A DNA stretch of 25,020 bases from JBHHZJ01 sp046758005. Lineage in GTDB: Bacteria; Pseudomonadota; Alphaproteobacteria; Kiloniellales; J153. Where the stretch lies: positions 1-25,020 of the forward strand of contig JBHHZJ010000050.1 in the NCBI GenBank assembly GCA_046758005.1. The letters are read 5' to 3'. The notes beneath the pieces are model-generated. The model was not told the DNA's origin and searched no databases. It saw only the letters and a program-made list of their open reading frames with translations. The translations under genes were made by a program, and so were the position numbers. Positions within the stretch are counted from its first letter, which is position 1; every line of letters begins with the position of its first letter. This document shows, piece by piece, positions 1 to 9,672 of this stretch.

Positions 1-2743
<2,743 letters not shown>

Positions 2744-2796
2744 GCAAGACCTCGAGGTGGGGTGAGGGGCGGGAAAGCGCCGATTATCCGTCGTGA

Positions 2797-2825
2797 CACA
2801 TAGGCTTCCGGGAGGGATCTGTCAA
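2797..2825 (-). promoter_or_regulatory. Candidate housekeeping promoter of secA
   Basis: On the minus strand a perfect TTGACA (2825-2820) is followed, after 17 bases, by TATGTG (2802-2797). The -35 box and spacing are ideal; the -10 box matches only its first three bases. Transcription would start near 2790, giving a leader of about 47 bases before the secA ATG at 2743. Confidence 0.5.
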
Positions 2826-2967
2826 CGACGCTGCGGCGGGTCGGCGCCGGCGGCCCGGTCCGACCGAAGCCTTGTGCGCCGGGCCGCGAAGTGCATCATT
2901 GCCGCATGGGATCCCGGACCGCGCTGGGCCGCCCGGCGGCCGTCGCCGTCCCTCCTGGAGCGGTAGC

Positions 2968-3915
2968 ATGGTGCGAGCGGCTCAATCCAAATTTCTGCTC
3001 TCGGCGGCGCGCGCCGGGGCTGCCGGCGCCCTGCTTTGCCTGGCGGTGTCGCCCGCGGCCCTGGCCGAGGCCTTTACGGACCCGGTGGATTGGCCCGCGC
3101 CGCCGCCGCCGCTTGGCAAGGAGGGGGCCGGGACCGAGCGGCTGGGAGCGGCGCTCGAGCGGACCGCCCGAGGCAACCCGGTCCTGGCCCGGGTCGATGG
3201 GCAGGAGATCCGCTGGACCGACGTCGTGGCCTCCGCGCGCACGCTGCCGGAGGAATACCGGGTGCAGATCGAGGTCATCGTGCCGGCCCTCCTGCAGCGC
3301 CTGATCGACATGAAGCTCATCGCCGCCGCGGGCCGCGCCGCGGGGCTGGACGAGGACCGGGCCGTGCGCCGACTGGTCCGCGATTTCGAGGATCGGGCCG
3401 TGGGCCGGGCGTTCATCGAACGTCGGATCATGCCGCGGATTACGCCCGAGATGGTGCGAGTCCGTTACGACGCCTACCGCGAACGACTGGCGGCGCGGGC
3501 CGAGGTGCGGGCCCGGCACATTCTGCTGGACAGCAAGGAGGATGCGCGGGCCGTGATCGAAGCGCTGGACGCGGGCGCGGATTTCGCCGAGCTGGCCCGC
3601 GCGCGTTCCATGGGCCCCACGGCCTCGCGGGGCGGCGACCTCGACTACTTCACCCGCGACAACATGGTGCCGGACTTCGCCGAGGCCGCCTTCCGGCTCG
3701 GCGTCGGCGAGTACAGCCGCGTCCCGGTGCGCACCGAGTTCGGTTGGCACGTGATCAAGGTCGAGGACCGGCGCGGCGAGCAGCCCCTGCCGCCCGAGCA
3801 GATGGAGGAGCGGCTGCGTAAGCAGATCGGCAAGGAGATGGTCACGAGGTTGGCGCGCAAGCTGCGCGCGAAGGCGGACATCGAGCTGTTTCCCAAGGCC
3901 GTCCCTGGGCGTTGA
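2968..3915 (+). CDS. Secreted parvulin-type peptidyl-prolyl cis-trans isomerase (first of tandem pair)
   Basis: This is a 315-residue periplasmic foldase that would catalyse proline isomerisation in exported proteins. The N-terminus is a signal peptide: basic start, hydrophobic core, and an AxA-type cleavage site at PAALA-EAF near residue 32. A SurA/PrsA-like helical chaperone region follows (about residues 75-180), then one parvulin domain (about 190-285) opening with RARHILL and closing with FGWHVIKVEDRR. The ATG at 2968 is preceded by CTGGAG seven bases upstream, and starting there gives a clean signal peptide; an upstream in-frame extension to 2872 would bury it. The domain surface is altered relative to its downstream sister: the usual acidic/serine stretch before GGDL reads ARSMGPTASR. 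The gene is divergent from secA. Whether it acts as an isomerase or mainly as a chaperone cannot be told from sequence. Confidence 0.93.
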   Translation: MVRAAQSKFLLSAARAGAAGALLCLAVSPAALAEAFTDPVDWPAPPPPLGKEGAGTERLGAALERTARGNPVLARVDGQEIRWTDVVASARTLPEEYRVQIEVIVPALLQRLIDMKLIAAAGRAAGLDEDRAVRRLVRDFEDRAVGRAFIERRIMPRITPEMVRVRYDAYRERLAARAEVRARHILLDSKEDARAVIEALDAGADFAELARARSMGPTASRGGDLDYFTRDNMVPDFAEAAFRLGVGEYSRVPVRTEFGWHVIKVEDRRGEQPLPPEQMEERLRKQIGKEMVTRLARKLRAKADIELFPKAVPGR

Positions 3916-3943
3916 GGTGCGCCGGCGCGGCCTTCCCGGCGGA

Positions 3944-3986
3944 AAGCAAGCTCTTGTGAGCCCGGCGGGCGCTCTCACTTGTGCTT
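3944..3986 (+). other. Imperfect inverted repeat between the two parvulin genes
   Basis: GTGAG (3956-3960) and CTCAC (3974-3978) can pair around a GC-rich 13-base loop. AAGC (3944-3947) and GCTT (3983-3986) could close an outer stem across an internal loop. There is no T-run after it, so it is not a convincing intrinsic terminator. It may separate the two transcripts or be chance in GC-rich DNA. Confidence 0.2.
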
Positions 3987-4079
3987 CCCGTCCCGGCGTG
4001 CATGATGCCGTGTATTAGGGGGGCACCGGGGCCGACCGATGGCCGCGGCCCCGCCAACGGCCCGATAAGGGAGACTTCG

Positions 4080-4934
4080 ATGCCGCTACCCCGCATCATC
4101 ATCGCCGCGCTCGGACTGGCGGTCGTGGCCGCGCCGCTTTCCGCCACCGCCCAGCAGGGCGGCGCGGGGCAGGATCCGGTGGTCGCCCGCGTCGACGGCG
4201 ACGCGATTCACCGATCCGAGGTGTTCGCCCTGGCGAACAACCTGCCGCCGCAGTACCAGGCCCAGATTGCGCAACTCTATCCGCTGCTGGTGCAGCGCCT
4301 GATCGACTTCAAACTGGCCGGGCGCGCCGGCCGGGCCGCGGGCCTGGCCGACGACGAGGAGGTCAAGGCCCGGATGGCCGAGGTCGAGGAGCGCGTGATT
4401 CGGGATGTCTATCTCGAGCGCGCGATCGACGCCCGCGTGACCGAGGAGGGCCTGCAGGCCCGCTACCGGGATTTCCTCGCCGCCAATCCCCCGGGCACCG
4501 AACAGAGGGCCCGCCACATCCTTCTGGAAACCGAGGAGCAGGCTCGGGAGGTCATCGCGAAGCTCGACCAGGGCGCGGATTTCGCCGCGCTGGCCCAGGA
4601 GCACTCGACCGGGCCGTCGGCGCCCCAGGGCGGCGATCTGGGGTACTTCACGGACGATCAGATGGTGCCCGAGTTCGCCGCGGCCGCGAACGCACTGGAG
4701 CCGGGGCAACATTCCAGGGAGCCGACCCAGACCCAGTTCGGCTGGCACGTGATCAAGGTCGAAGACCGTCGGCCGGTCGCGCCGCCGTCTTTCGCGGAGG
4801 TCGAGCAGCGGCTTCGCGAGGAGATGTCGCGCGAGGCCGTGGAGGCGGTCCTGAAGGACCTGCGAAGCGGCGCGCAGATCGAAATCCTGCCCGCCGGGAC
4901 GAGCATGGTGCCGGCCGGCACGGCGGCCCAGTAG
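4080..4934 (+). CDS. Secreted parvulin-type peptidyl-prolyl cis-trans isomerase (second of tandem pair)
   Basis: A 284-residue paralogue of the gene just upstream; the two align without large gaps from the ARVDG motif onward and share LLQRLID/LVQRLID, RARHILL, GGDLxYFT, MVPxFA and GWHVIKVEDRR. It has a short signal peptide cleaved near SATA-QQ (about residue 24), a helical chaperone-like segment, and one parvulin domain (about residues 145-240) with the more canonical EHSTGPSAPQGGDLGYF version of the core. The ATG at 4080 has a strong Shine-Dalgarno, AAGGGAG at 4067-4073, six bases away. argJ starts 30 bases after the stop, so co-transcription is likely. Expected location is the periplasm, acting on proteins delivered by the Sec pathway. 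Calling it SurA or PrsA would overstate the evidence, because there is only one parvulin domain and no lipobox. Confidence 0.94.
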   Translation: MPLPRIIIAALGLAVVAAPLSATAQQGGAGQDPVVARVDGDAIHRSEVFALANNLPPQYQAQIAQLYPLLVQRLIDFKLAGRAGRAAGLADDEEVKARMAEVEERVIRDVYLERAIDARVTEEGLQARYRDFLAANPPGTEQRARHILLETEEQAREVIAKLDQGADFAALAQEHSTGPSAPQGGDLGYFTDDQMVPEFAAAANALEPGQHSREPTQTQFGWHVIKVEDRRPVAPPSFAEVEQRLREEMSREAVEAVLKDLRSGAQIEILPAGTSMVPAGTAAQ

Positions 4935-4946
4935 GCTCGCCCTCCA

Positions 4947-4958
4947 GCGGACGTCCGC
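4947..4958. repeat. Perfect 12-base palindrome before argJ
   Basis: GCGGACGTCCGC is its own reverse complement and ends six bases before the argJ ATG, where a Shine-Dalgarno would be expected. It could form a small hairpin or bind a dimeric protein. Short palindromes are common in GC-rich DNA, so significance is uncertain. Confidence 0.3.
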
Positions 4959-4964
4959 CGGGGG

Positions 4965-6197
4965 ATGGCGCCGACGCGCTCACCGCTCGCACCCGCGCGG
5001 TTTCCCGATCTGCCGCCCGTGTCCGGCGTCGCGCTGGCCAGTCGGGCGTGCGAGATCCGGGACCGCGCGCGCGCCGACGTCTGCCTGATCGGGCTCGCGC
5101 CCGGGACCGCGGTGGCCGGCGTCTTCACGCGCTCGCTCACCGCCGGGGCGCCGGTCCTCTGGTGCCGCAAGGCCCTTTCCGGGCGCCGCGCGCGCGCCAT
5201 CGTGGTCAATTCGGGCAACGCCAACGCCTTCACCGGGTCCGCGGGGACCGATTCGGTCGCGCGGGTGGTCGAGGCTACGGCGCGGCTGTTCGGCTGCCGC
5301 CGCACCGAGGTTTTCGTCGCCTCCACCGGCGTGATCGGCGAGCCGTTGCCGGACGCGCGCCTGACCGGGGCGCTCTCCGCCCTGCACGGCGACCTCGCCC
5401 CCGAAGCCTGGCGGCCGGCGGCCGAAGCGATCATGACCACGGACACCTACCCCAAGGGCGCCACCCGCGGCGCCGAGATCGGCGGCGTGCCCGTGACCAT
5501 CAACGGCATCGCCAAGGGCTCGGGCATGATCGCGCCGGACATGGCGACCATGCTGGCCTTCGTGTTCACCGACGCCAAGATCCCGGCCGGCACCTTGCAG
5601 CCGCTGCTCGGGCGCGGCGTCCGGGACTCCTTCAATGCGATCAGCGTGGACGGGGACACCTCGACCAGCGACACCGTGCTCCTGTGCGCCACGGGCCGGG
5701 CCAAGCATCGCCGCGTCGCGGCACCGAACGATCCCATGCTCAAGGGTTTCCGCGACGCGCTCTGGGACCTGATGCGCGACCTCGCGCACCAGATCGTGCG
5801 CGACGGCGAGGGGGCGGAGAAGTTCGTGACCATCACCGTCACGGGCGCGGCCTCCCGGCGCGCGGCGCGCCGGATCGGACTGGCCATCGCAAACTCGCCG
5901 CTGGTCAAGACCGCCATCGCCGGCGCGGACGCCAACTGGGGCCGCATCGTCATGGCCGTGGGCAAGGCGGGCGAGAAGGCCGACCGGGACCGCTTGGCGA
6001 TCCGCATCGGCGGCATCGACGTGGCGCGCGACGGCCGGGCCGTCCCGGGCTACGACGAGGCGCCGGTCGTCCGCCACATGGAGGGCCGGGAGATCGCGAT
6101 CGAGGTCGATGTGGGCGTGGGCCGCGGCCGCGCGACCGTGTGGACCTGCGACCTGACCCGCGCCTATATCGACATCAATGCCAGCTACCGAAGTTGA
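4965..6197 (+). CDS. argJ: Bifunctional glutamate N-acetyltransferase / ornithine acetyltransferase ArgJ
   Basis: ArgJ moves the acetyl group from N-acetylornithine to glutamate in the cyclic arginine pathway; many members also make N-acetylglutamate from acetyl-CoA. The 410-residue length is normal. The precursor cleaves itself at the conserved ATML site, where Thr195 becomes the N-terminal nucleophile of the beta chain; here the site reads KGSGMIAPDMATMLAF. Other family blocks visible are VVNSGNANAFTG, ASTGVIGEPLP, SVDGDTSTSDT, KTAIAGADANWGRI and the C-terminal DINASYRS. The start at 4965 gives the expected SPLAP-RFPDLPPVSGV opening. The ribosome site is weak, which suggests coupling to the parvulin gene 30 bases upstream. 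The mutT-like gene overlaps its last 20 bases. Confidence 0.97.
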   Translation: MAPTRSPLAPARFPDLPPVSGVALASRACEIRDRARADVCLIGLAPGTAVAGVFTRSLTAGAPVLWCRKALSGRRARAIVVNSGNANAFTGSAGTDSVARVVEATARLFGCRRTEVFVASTGVIGEPLPDARLTGALSALHGDLAPEAWRPAAEAIMTTDTYPKGATRGAEIGGVPVTINGIAKGSGMIAPDMATMLAFVFTDAKIPAGTLQPLLGRGVRDSFNAISVDGDTSTSDTVLLCATGRAKHRRVAAPNDPMLKGFRDALWDLMRDLAHQIVRDGEGAEKFVTITVTGAASRRAARRIGLAIANSPLVKTAIAGADANWGRIVMAVGKAGEKADRDRLAIRIGGIDVARDGRAVPGYDEAPVVRHMEGREIAIEVDVGVGRGRATVWTCDLTRAYIDINASYRS

Positions 6198-6645
6198 GCC
6201 GAGGGACGGCTGCTGGGACGCCGCGCCGCCGGCGGACGGGCCGGCCAAGCCCATCGTGCTCGTCGCCGCCGTGGCGCTCGTCGATCCCGACGGCCGGGTG
6301 CTGCTGGCGCGCCGGCCCGAGGGCAAGGCGATGGCGGGCCTGTGGGAGTTTCCCGGCGGCAAGGTGCACGCGGGCGAGACGCCGGAGCGGGCCGTCGTAC
6401 GCGAGCTGCACGAGGAGCTCGGCATCGACACGCGGCAGAGCTGCCTGGCGCCCATCGGCTTCGCCTCGCACGCCTACGAGGACTTCCACCTGCTCATGCC
6501 GCTCTACGTCTGCCGGGTCTGGCGCGGCACGCTCACGCCGCGCGAGGGGCAGGAGTTGGCTTGGGTCCGCCCGGCGCGCCTGACCGACTACGCCATGCCG
6601 CCCGCCGACGTTCCGCTGGTCGCTCAGTTGCGCGACCTGCTGTAG
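6178..6645 (+). CDS. mutT: MutT-type Nudix hydrolase (8-oxo-dGTP diphosphatase)
   Basis: MutT hydrolyses oxidised nucleotides such as 8-oxo-dGTP to the monophosphate so that they are not built into DNA. The 155-residue protein carries a full Nudix box at residues 61-83 matching Gx5Ex7REUxEExGU, with the metal-binding glutamates of RELHEELGI present. LWEFPGGKV just before the box is the typical MutT form rather than that of ADP-ribose pyrophosphatases. The ATG at 6178 lies inside the end of argJ (20-base overlap), pointing to translational coupling. A start further downstream is possible because the first 25 residues are poorly conserved linker. Its neighbour on the 3' side is convergent, with only 18 bases between the stops. 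Confidence 0.9.
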   Translation: MPATEVEPRDGCWDAAPPADGPAKPIVLVAAVALVDPDGRVLLARRPEGKAMAGLWEFPGGKVHAGETPERAVVRELHEELGIDTRQSCLAPIGFASHAYEDFHLLMPLYVCRVWRGTLTPREGQELAWVRPARLTDYAMPPADVPLVAQLRDLL

Positions 6646-6658
6646 CCGCGCCGGACGG

Positions 6659-6676
6659 GCGGCCTACTTCGGCCGC
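6659..6676. terminator. Hairpin between convergent mutT and methyltransferase stops
   Basis: GCGGCC (6659-6664) and GGCCGC (6671-6676) form a six-pair stem around a TACTTC loop that covers the stop codon of the minus-strand gene. The position between convergent genes suits a bidirectional transcription end, but there is no T-run on either side. Confidence 0.25.
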
Positions 6677-7569
6677 GCCTTGTCGCCCGCCGGAATCTCG
6701 GTTCCGCCGAGAGCCTCGGCCAGACGCTCCCGGCCGCTGCCGGGCTTGAGCGCCTGCGGCTGCGCGGGGTGCGGCGCCCAGGCGGTCATGTAAATCACCT
6801 CGAAGGTCGCGGGCAGGCGGCCGTCGGCCTGCGCGAACCGCTCCTCGTAGATCGCCGCCGCGCGCAGCAGCGTGGCGCGTCGCGTGGCCGTGCGGCGCCG
6901 GGTGTGCACCGCGTTGGTTTCGCCCATGCCGCGCAGGTCGCGCATCAGGGCGAGCGCGTCCGGATAGGTGACGGTGATCGTGTCGACGTCGACCACGGGC
7001 AGCGCGAAGCCGGCGCGTTGCAGCAGGTTCCCGGCGTCGCGGATGTCGGCGAAGGGCGAGACCCGCGGGCTGGCCCCCTCCTCCTCCGCGATCTCGGCCT
7101 CCAGGAGCGCGGTCCGCAACTCGCGCAGAGTCTCGCCGCCGAGCATGGCGCCCAGGAACAGCCCGTCCGGCTTGAGCGCCAGGCGGATCTGGATCAGGGC
7201 CCCCGGCAGATCGTTGACCCAGTGCAGGCTGAGCGCGCTGAGGGCAAGGTCGAAGCTCTCCGGCGCGAACGGCAGGGCCTCCTCGTCGGCGGCAAGGACC
7301 GGGCGCCCGTTGGCGGCCGCGGAGCGGGCCATGGCCAGCGACAGGTCGCACTGTACGAGCGTCTCGATTCCGCCGCGCCGGCCCAGCACGCGGGCGAGCG
7401 AGCCGCCGTGGCAGCCCAGGTCCAGGGCCACGGGGAACGTCCGCGTCACGTCGTCGAGGCGGTCGGCAAGGCGTTCGGCGGCCTCGTCGAACAGGAAGCC
7501 GTGCGCGGCCAGCCCGGCCGCGGCGCGGTCGCGATGACGGCGCACGAGCCGCCGGTCGAAGACGTTCAT
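6664..7569 (-). CDS. SAM-dependent methyltransferase-fold protein, NDUFAF5-like
   Basis: A 301-residue class I methyltransferase-fold protein. It opens with MNVFDRRLVRRHRDRAA, the FDR..RRxRdRA pattern shared by alphaproteobacterial homologues of mitochondrial NDUFAF5. The SAM-binding motif I is LDLGCHGG (residues 49-56); LALSALSLHWVNDLPGAL and the LRDLRGMGETNA block further on are also characteristic. NDUFAF5 hydroxylates an arginine of a complex I subunit during assembly; the role of the bacterial relatives is not established as far as I know. The start at 7569 is preferred for the family pattern; an in-frame ATG at 7581 would add MGEA and cannot be excluded. It is divergent from comF and convergent with mutT. 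BioC was considered because database labels often use it, but the N- and C-terminal blocks fit NDUFAF5 better. Confidence 0.85.
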   Translation of the reverse strand: MNVFDRRLVRRHRDRAAAGLAAHGFLFDEAAERLADRLDDVTRTFPVALDLGCHGGSLARVLGRRGGIETLVQCDLSLAMARSAAANGRPVLAADEEALPFAPESFDLALSALSLHWVNDLPGALIQIRLALKPDGLFLGAMLGGETLRELRTALLEAEIAEEEGASPRVSPFADIRDAGNLLQRAGFALPVVDVDTITVTYPDALALMRDLRGMGETNAVHTRRRTATRRATLLRAAAIYEERFAQADGRLPATFEVIYMTAWAPHPAQPQALKPGSGRERLAEALGGTEIPAGDKARPK

Positions 7570-7674
7570 GGCCTCGCCCATGGTGGGAAAATACGGCCCC
7601 GGCGCGGTGTTTGGCAAAGGCCGTGCGCGCTGCCCGAATTGACTCCCTGCGCCGTTCCACGAAGACTGGCGACG

Positions 7675-8433
7675 ATGTCGCCGTACGCGAGCCTTGCCCA
7701 CGGGCTGCGCGGCCTGCCGCGGCTGGCGCTGAACGCGCTGCTGCCGCCGCGCTGCCTGTCCTGCGGCGCCCTGGTCGAGCGGCCCGGCGTGCTGTGCCCG
7801 GACTGCTGGGCGCGGGTCGATTTCCTGGGCCCCCCGCACTGTGCGATCTGCGGCCTGCCGTTCGAGTTCGATCTGGGCCCGGCGGCGTTGTGCGGCGCCT
7901 GCGCGCGCGAGCGCCCGGCGTTCGAGCGCGCCCGGGCGGTCATGCGCTACGACGAGGACAGCCGGCGCCTGCTGCTCGGCTTCAAGCACGCCGATCGGAC
8001 CGAGGGCGCGCCGGCCTATGGGGCCTGGCTCGCCCGCGCGGGCGCCGAGCTCGTCGCCGAGGCCGAGCTGCTTGCGCCCGTGCCCTTGCACTGGGCCCGG
8101 CTGTTCGCGCGCCGCTACAACCAAGCGGCGCTGCTCGCCCACGCGCTCGGGCGCGAGGCCGGCGTCCCGGTCGTGTCCGACCTGCTCCTGCGCCGCCGCT
8201 TCACCCGTTCCCAGGGTCGGCTGAGCCCGGCCGCGCGCCGGCGCAACGTGGCCGGCGCCTTCACGGTGAAGCCGGCGCGCGCCCCGCTGCTCGCCGGACG
8301 ACGGGTGCTGCTGGTCGACGACGTGCTGACCACCGGGGCCACGGTCTCGGCGTGCGCCCGGGCGCTGCGCCGCGGGGGCGCGGCTGCGGTCGACGTGCTG
8401 GTGCTGGCCCGGGTGGTCCGGGTGCAATCATGA
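7675..8433 (+). CDS. comF: ComF-family phosphoribosyltransferase-like protein
   Basis: A 252-residue ComF-family protein. Two Cys pairs near the N-terminus (CLSCG and CPDC) and two more (CAIC, CGAC) form the double zinc-ribbon region at about residues 25-75. The C-terminal half is a type I phosphoribosyltransferase fold, with RYNQAALLA and the PRPP-binding signature VLLVDDVLTTGATV at about residues 212-225. ComF is needed for DNA uptake in naturally competent bacteria, where it is thought to act in the cytoplasm on incoming single-stranded DNA; in many other bacteria the role is unknown. The ATG at 7675 gives the usual short helix before the zinc ribbon. The ribosome site is poor. It heads a plus-strand group with the glutaredoxin gene 110 bases further on. 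No other competence gene is visible, so a role in transformation here is only a possibility. Confidence 0.92.
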   Translation: MSPYASLAHGLRGLPRLALNALLPPRCLSCGALVERPGVLCPDCWARVDFLGPPHCAICGLPFEFDLGPAALCGACARERPAFERARAVMRYDEDSRRLLLGFKHADRTEGAPAYGAWLARAGAELVAEAELLAPVPLHWARLFARRYNQAALLAHALGREAGVPVVSDLLLRRRFTRSQGRLSPAARRRNVAGAFTVKPARAPLLAGRRVLLVDDVLTTGATVSACARALRRGGAAAVDVLVLARVVRVQS

Positions 8434-8498
8434 AGGGCGGCCCGCCGGTCCGCACGCCTGTAAATCGCGCTCGCGCCGCCCTACATAGTGGAGGCCGT

Positions 8499-8515
8499 GA
8501 CGGGACCGTCCCGTC
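8499..8515. repeat. Perfect 17-base interrupted palindrome upstream of the glutaredoxin gene
   Basis: GACGGGAC-C-GTCCCGTC: two exact 8-base arms around one central base. It ends 28 bases before the grxC ATG and lies outside the Shine-Dalgarno. The symmetry is typical of a dimeric repressor or activator site; as RNA it could also fold into a short hairpin. Confidence 0.45.
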
Positions 8516-8543
8516 GGTGAACACATGGCGCAGGGAAGGCGGA

Positions 8544-8813
8544 ATGCGGCGGGTCGAGATCTATTCCACCCTGCTGTGCCCGTACTGCTACCGGGCCAAA
8601 AAGCTGCTCCAGAGCAAGGGGGTCGAATACGAGGAGATCGACATCATGCTCCGGCCGGGCCGACGGGCCGAGATGGCCGCGCGCACCGGCGGGCGCACGA
8701 GCGTGCCGCAGATTTTCGTCGACGGCGCCCACATCGGCAATTGCGACGACCTCTGCGCGCTCGAATCCGCAGGCGAGCTCACCGCCGTCCTGAACGGAGC
8801 GAGCGCTGAGTAG
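8544..8813 (+). CDS. grxC: Glutaredoxin 3 (GrxC-type)
   Basis: An 89-residue dithiol glutaredoxin that reduces disulfides and mixed glutathione disulfides using glutathione. The active site CPYC has its cysteines at residues 12 and 15, and the glutathione-binding elements TSVPQIFVDG and the IGNCDDLCALE variant of IGGCDDL follow. Length and layout match bacterial GrxC. In that last motif the second glycine of GG is an asparagine, a minor departure. The ATG at 8544 has a strong AGGGAAGG site at 8532-8539. The stop codon lies inside the beginning of the downstream amidase gene, so the two are very likely translated from one message. Confidence 0.96.
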   Translation: MRRVEIYSTLLCPYCYRAKKLLQSKGVEYEEIDIMLRPGRRAEMAARTGGRTSVPQIFVDGAHIGNCDDLCALESAGELTAVLNGASAE

Positions 8814-9663
8814 CACCTTCACCGCCGCGTGCGTGCAACTGACCTCCGGGCGCGACCCGGCGGCGAACGTCGCCGCCGCCTCGGCGCTGATCCGCGAGGC
8901 CAAGGCGGCCGGAGCGGACCTCGTCATGACCCCGGAGACGACGAACATGATGGAGCCGCGCCGGCGCTGGACGCTGGACAAGGCCGTGCCCGAGGCCGAG
9001 GACGCCGCCGTGGCCGCGTTTCGCGGGCTCGCCGCCGAGCTGGGCGTGTGGCTGCTCGCCGGCTCGCTCGTCGTCCGGGTCGGCGAGGACAAGGCGGCCA
9101 ACCGGTCGATCCTGTTCGATCCGGCCGGGCGCGTGGCAGCCCGCTACGACAAGATCCACATGTTCGACGTGGAAATCCCGGACGGCCAGAGCTACCGCGA
9201 ATCCAAGCTCTATCGGCCGGGCGCGCGGGCGGTGGTGGCCGATCTGCCCTGGGGCCGGCTCGGCATGACGGTGTGCTACGACGTGCGCTTTCCCGCTCTG
9301 TACCGGGCGCTGGCCCGGGCCGGGGCCGACTTCCTCACCGTGCCCTCGGCCTTCACCCGCTTCACCGGGCAGGCGCACTGGCACGTCCTGCTGCGGGCGC
9401 GGGCGATCGAGACCGGCTGCTTCGTCTTCGCCCCGGCGCAGTGCGGCACCCACGCCGAAGGGCGCCAGACCTACGGCCGATCCCTGATCGTCGATCCATG
9501 GGGCGAGGTCCTGGCCGACGGCGGCGAGGCGCCGGGCATCGTTCTGGCCGAGATCGATCCCGCCCGGGTGGGCAAGGCCCGCGCCATGATCCCCGCGCTG
9601 ACCCACGACCGGTCCTTCGCGCCGCCCGCGCAGGCCGGCCCGGCGCGCGCGGCGGGGGAGTGA
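8806..9663 (+). CDS. Nit-type carbon-nitrogen hydrolase, probable deaminated glutathione amidase (CTG start)
   Basis: A 285-residue nitrilase-superfamily amidase. The Glu-Lys-Cys catalytic triad is visible: E44 in MTPETTNMM, K116 in RYDKIHMFDVEIP, C157 in GMTVCYDVRFPALYR. HMFDVEIP and the overall spacing are typical of the Nit1/Nit2 branch, whose studied members hydrolyse deaminated glutathione or omega-amides of 2-oxo acids. Start choice: the first ATG or GTG in frame is the GTG at 8833, which would delete the family's first strand, TFTAACVQ. A CTG at 8806 restores it (reading MSSTFTAACVQLTSGRD) and has GGAG at 8796-8799, six bases upstream; a stop at 8791 bars anything earlier than ACG 8794. 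It overlaps the end of grxC by eight bases. The pairing with a glutathione-using enzyme supports, but does not prove, the glutathione-repair function. Confidence 0.88.
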   Translation: MSSTFTAACVQLTSGRDPAANVAAASALIREAKAAGADLVMTPETTNMMEPRRRWTLDKAVPEAEDAAVAAFRGLAAELGVWLLAGSLVVRVGEDKAANRSILFDPAGRVAARYDKIHMFDVEIPDGQSYRESKLYRPGARAVVADLPWGRLGMTVCYDVRFPALYRALARAGADFLTVPSAFTRFTGQAHWHVLLRARAIETGCFVFAPAQCGTHAEGRQTYGRSLIVDPWGEVLADGGEAPGIVLAEIDPARVGKARAMIPALTHDRSFAPPAQAGPARAAGE

Positions 9664-9672
9664 GAGCGCTCT
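9663..9672. repeat. 10-base palindrome between convergent stops
   Basis: AGAGCGCTCT is a perfect palindrome filling the seven-base gap between the amidase stop and the convergent methyltransferase stop, plus one and two bases of those stop codons. It is small and has no T-run; a role in ending transcription is only a guess. Confidence 0.2.

Noticed and set aside
2872..2967. N-terminal extension of the first parvulin gene
   Set aside because: It would place 32 Pro/Gly/Arg-rich residues before a complete signal peptide; ATG 2968 has a proper ribosome site.
6664..7569. BioC (malonyl-ACP methyltransferase) as identity of the NDUFAF5-like gene
   Set aside because: The FDR..RRHRDRAA opening and GMGETNA block fit NDUFAF5-like proteins, and there is no biotin gene nearby.
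8833..9663. GTG 8833 as start of the amidase
   Set aside because: Removes the conserved first strand of the nitrilase fold; CTG 8806 keeps it and has a better-placed Shine-Dalgarno.
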